DNA of 64,000 bases from Nissolia schottii (lineage: Eukaryota > Streptophyta > Magnoliopsida > Fabales > Fabaceae). Location: the NCBI GenBank assembly GCA_003254905.1, contig QANU01070688.1:127726-191725 (forward strand), read 5' to 3'. Positions within the stretch are counted from its first letter, which is position 1. Each line of letters begins with the position of its first letter. The position numbers and the translations under genes are program-made. The notes beneath the pieces are model-generated. The model did no database searches, had not been told where the DNA came from, and was given only the letters and a program-made list of their open reading frames with translations. Below, piece by piece: positions 63,641 through 64,000 of the stretch.

Positions 63641-64000
63641 CAAAAACGGATGGAGGTGCACGAAGCACAGAGGTCGTCACGTAAATCAGCACTGCCTATC
63701 CTCTCGGAATTTTTGTCCTAGACAAATAAGGATGTAGCATTGAACAACATGGTCATGGAAGAACTCTTAAGAAACTTGCTTACAAAAATTAACATTGAAA
63801 TGAGGAAGATAAAAGACATAATGTAAATGAAATGGGGATTAACTTGAATGACTCCTACATGATGGATAGGCTCCCTAGTTTCGTTAGGTAAAGTAACAAA
63901 CACTTGAGAAACAGATATAAGGGAAGTAAATGGTGCAACATCAAAACAAATATGACCAGATGCACTAGAATCATCAATCCAATCAGTTTGTGCCAAATAA
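63641..64000 (-). pseudogene. Copia protease fragment, runs off the window
   Basis: Minus frames read WIDDSSASGHICFDVAPFTSL and VTLPNETREPIHHVGVIQVNPHFI, then FVSKFLKSSSMTMLFNATSLFV, a stop, and DKNSERIGSADLRDDL. This is the copia protease and start of GAG-preintegrase. The active-site DSG has become DSS. Integrase would be to the left but is replaced by LTR-like sequence; gag lies beyond the window end. Confidence 0.85.

Overview
The window looks like nuclear DNA from a papilionoid legume. It is AT-rich and gene-poor, with plant-type LTR retrotransposons, hAT and Mutator-like DNA transposons and many MITEs. The only ordinary host genes I recognise are a small cluster of Bowman-Birk protease inhibitor (BBI) genes, a family typical of legumes. 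No tRNA, rRNA or CRISPR array was recognised. Runs of N mark assembly gaps, mostly beside (TA)n tracts or in the centre of a fold-back.

Layout. 1-1.4 kb: broken LINE ORF1 on the minus strand, split by an insertion. 1.6-11.5 kb: non-coding, MITE-rich, with a clean hAT MITE (2613-3103) and an array of palindromes (6772-7045). 12.3-17.2 kb: decayed copia element carrying two nested LTR-type insertions with perfect 5-bp target duplications. 17.3-18.5 kb: Ty3/gypsy LTR end, tRNA-Met primer site and gag remnant. 20.2-29.7 kb: dead hAT transposase gene interrupted by a complete copia retrotransposon with apparently identical LTRs and one 1547-codon ORF, the youngest element here.

30-50 kb: BBI cluster with one minus-strand gene (30145-30486), one pseudogene (36515-36868) and two plus-strand genes (45367-45750, 49793-50158). 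The pseudogene and the 45367 gene lie in two copies of a segmental duplication (about 33.1-36.9 and 41.4-45.8 kb) that also holds Mutator-like material encoding a plant-mobile-domain protein. A 1-kb Mutator-type fold-back entered the promoter of the 45367 gene after the duplication; the other copy preserves the empty site.

46-64 kb: several decayed copia elements (46.2-47.0, 51.2-54.3, 57.9-58.7, 58.7-63.6 and 63.6-64 kb), a 3.6-kb solo-LTR-like insertion (54327-57911), and a frameshifted berberine-bridge-enzyme-like gene fragment inside one copia element (62.57-63.0 kb).

The most unusual structure is in the 3.6-kb insertion: eight small hairpins in a row (55528-55741) with the same 9-nt loop, whose outer stem bases differ between units yet always pair. 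The most interesting protein feature is in the BBI genes: two paralogues have Asp at the P1 position of the intact inhibitory loop, and one of them has lost together the two cysteines that normally close the other loop.
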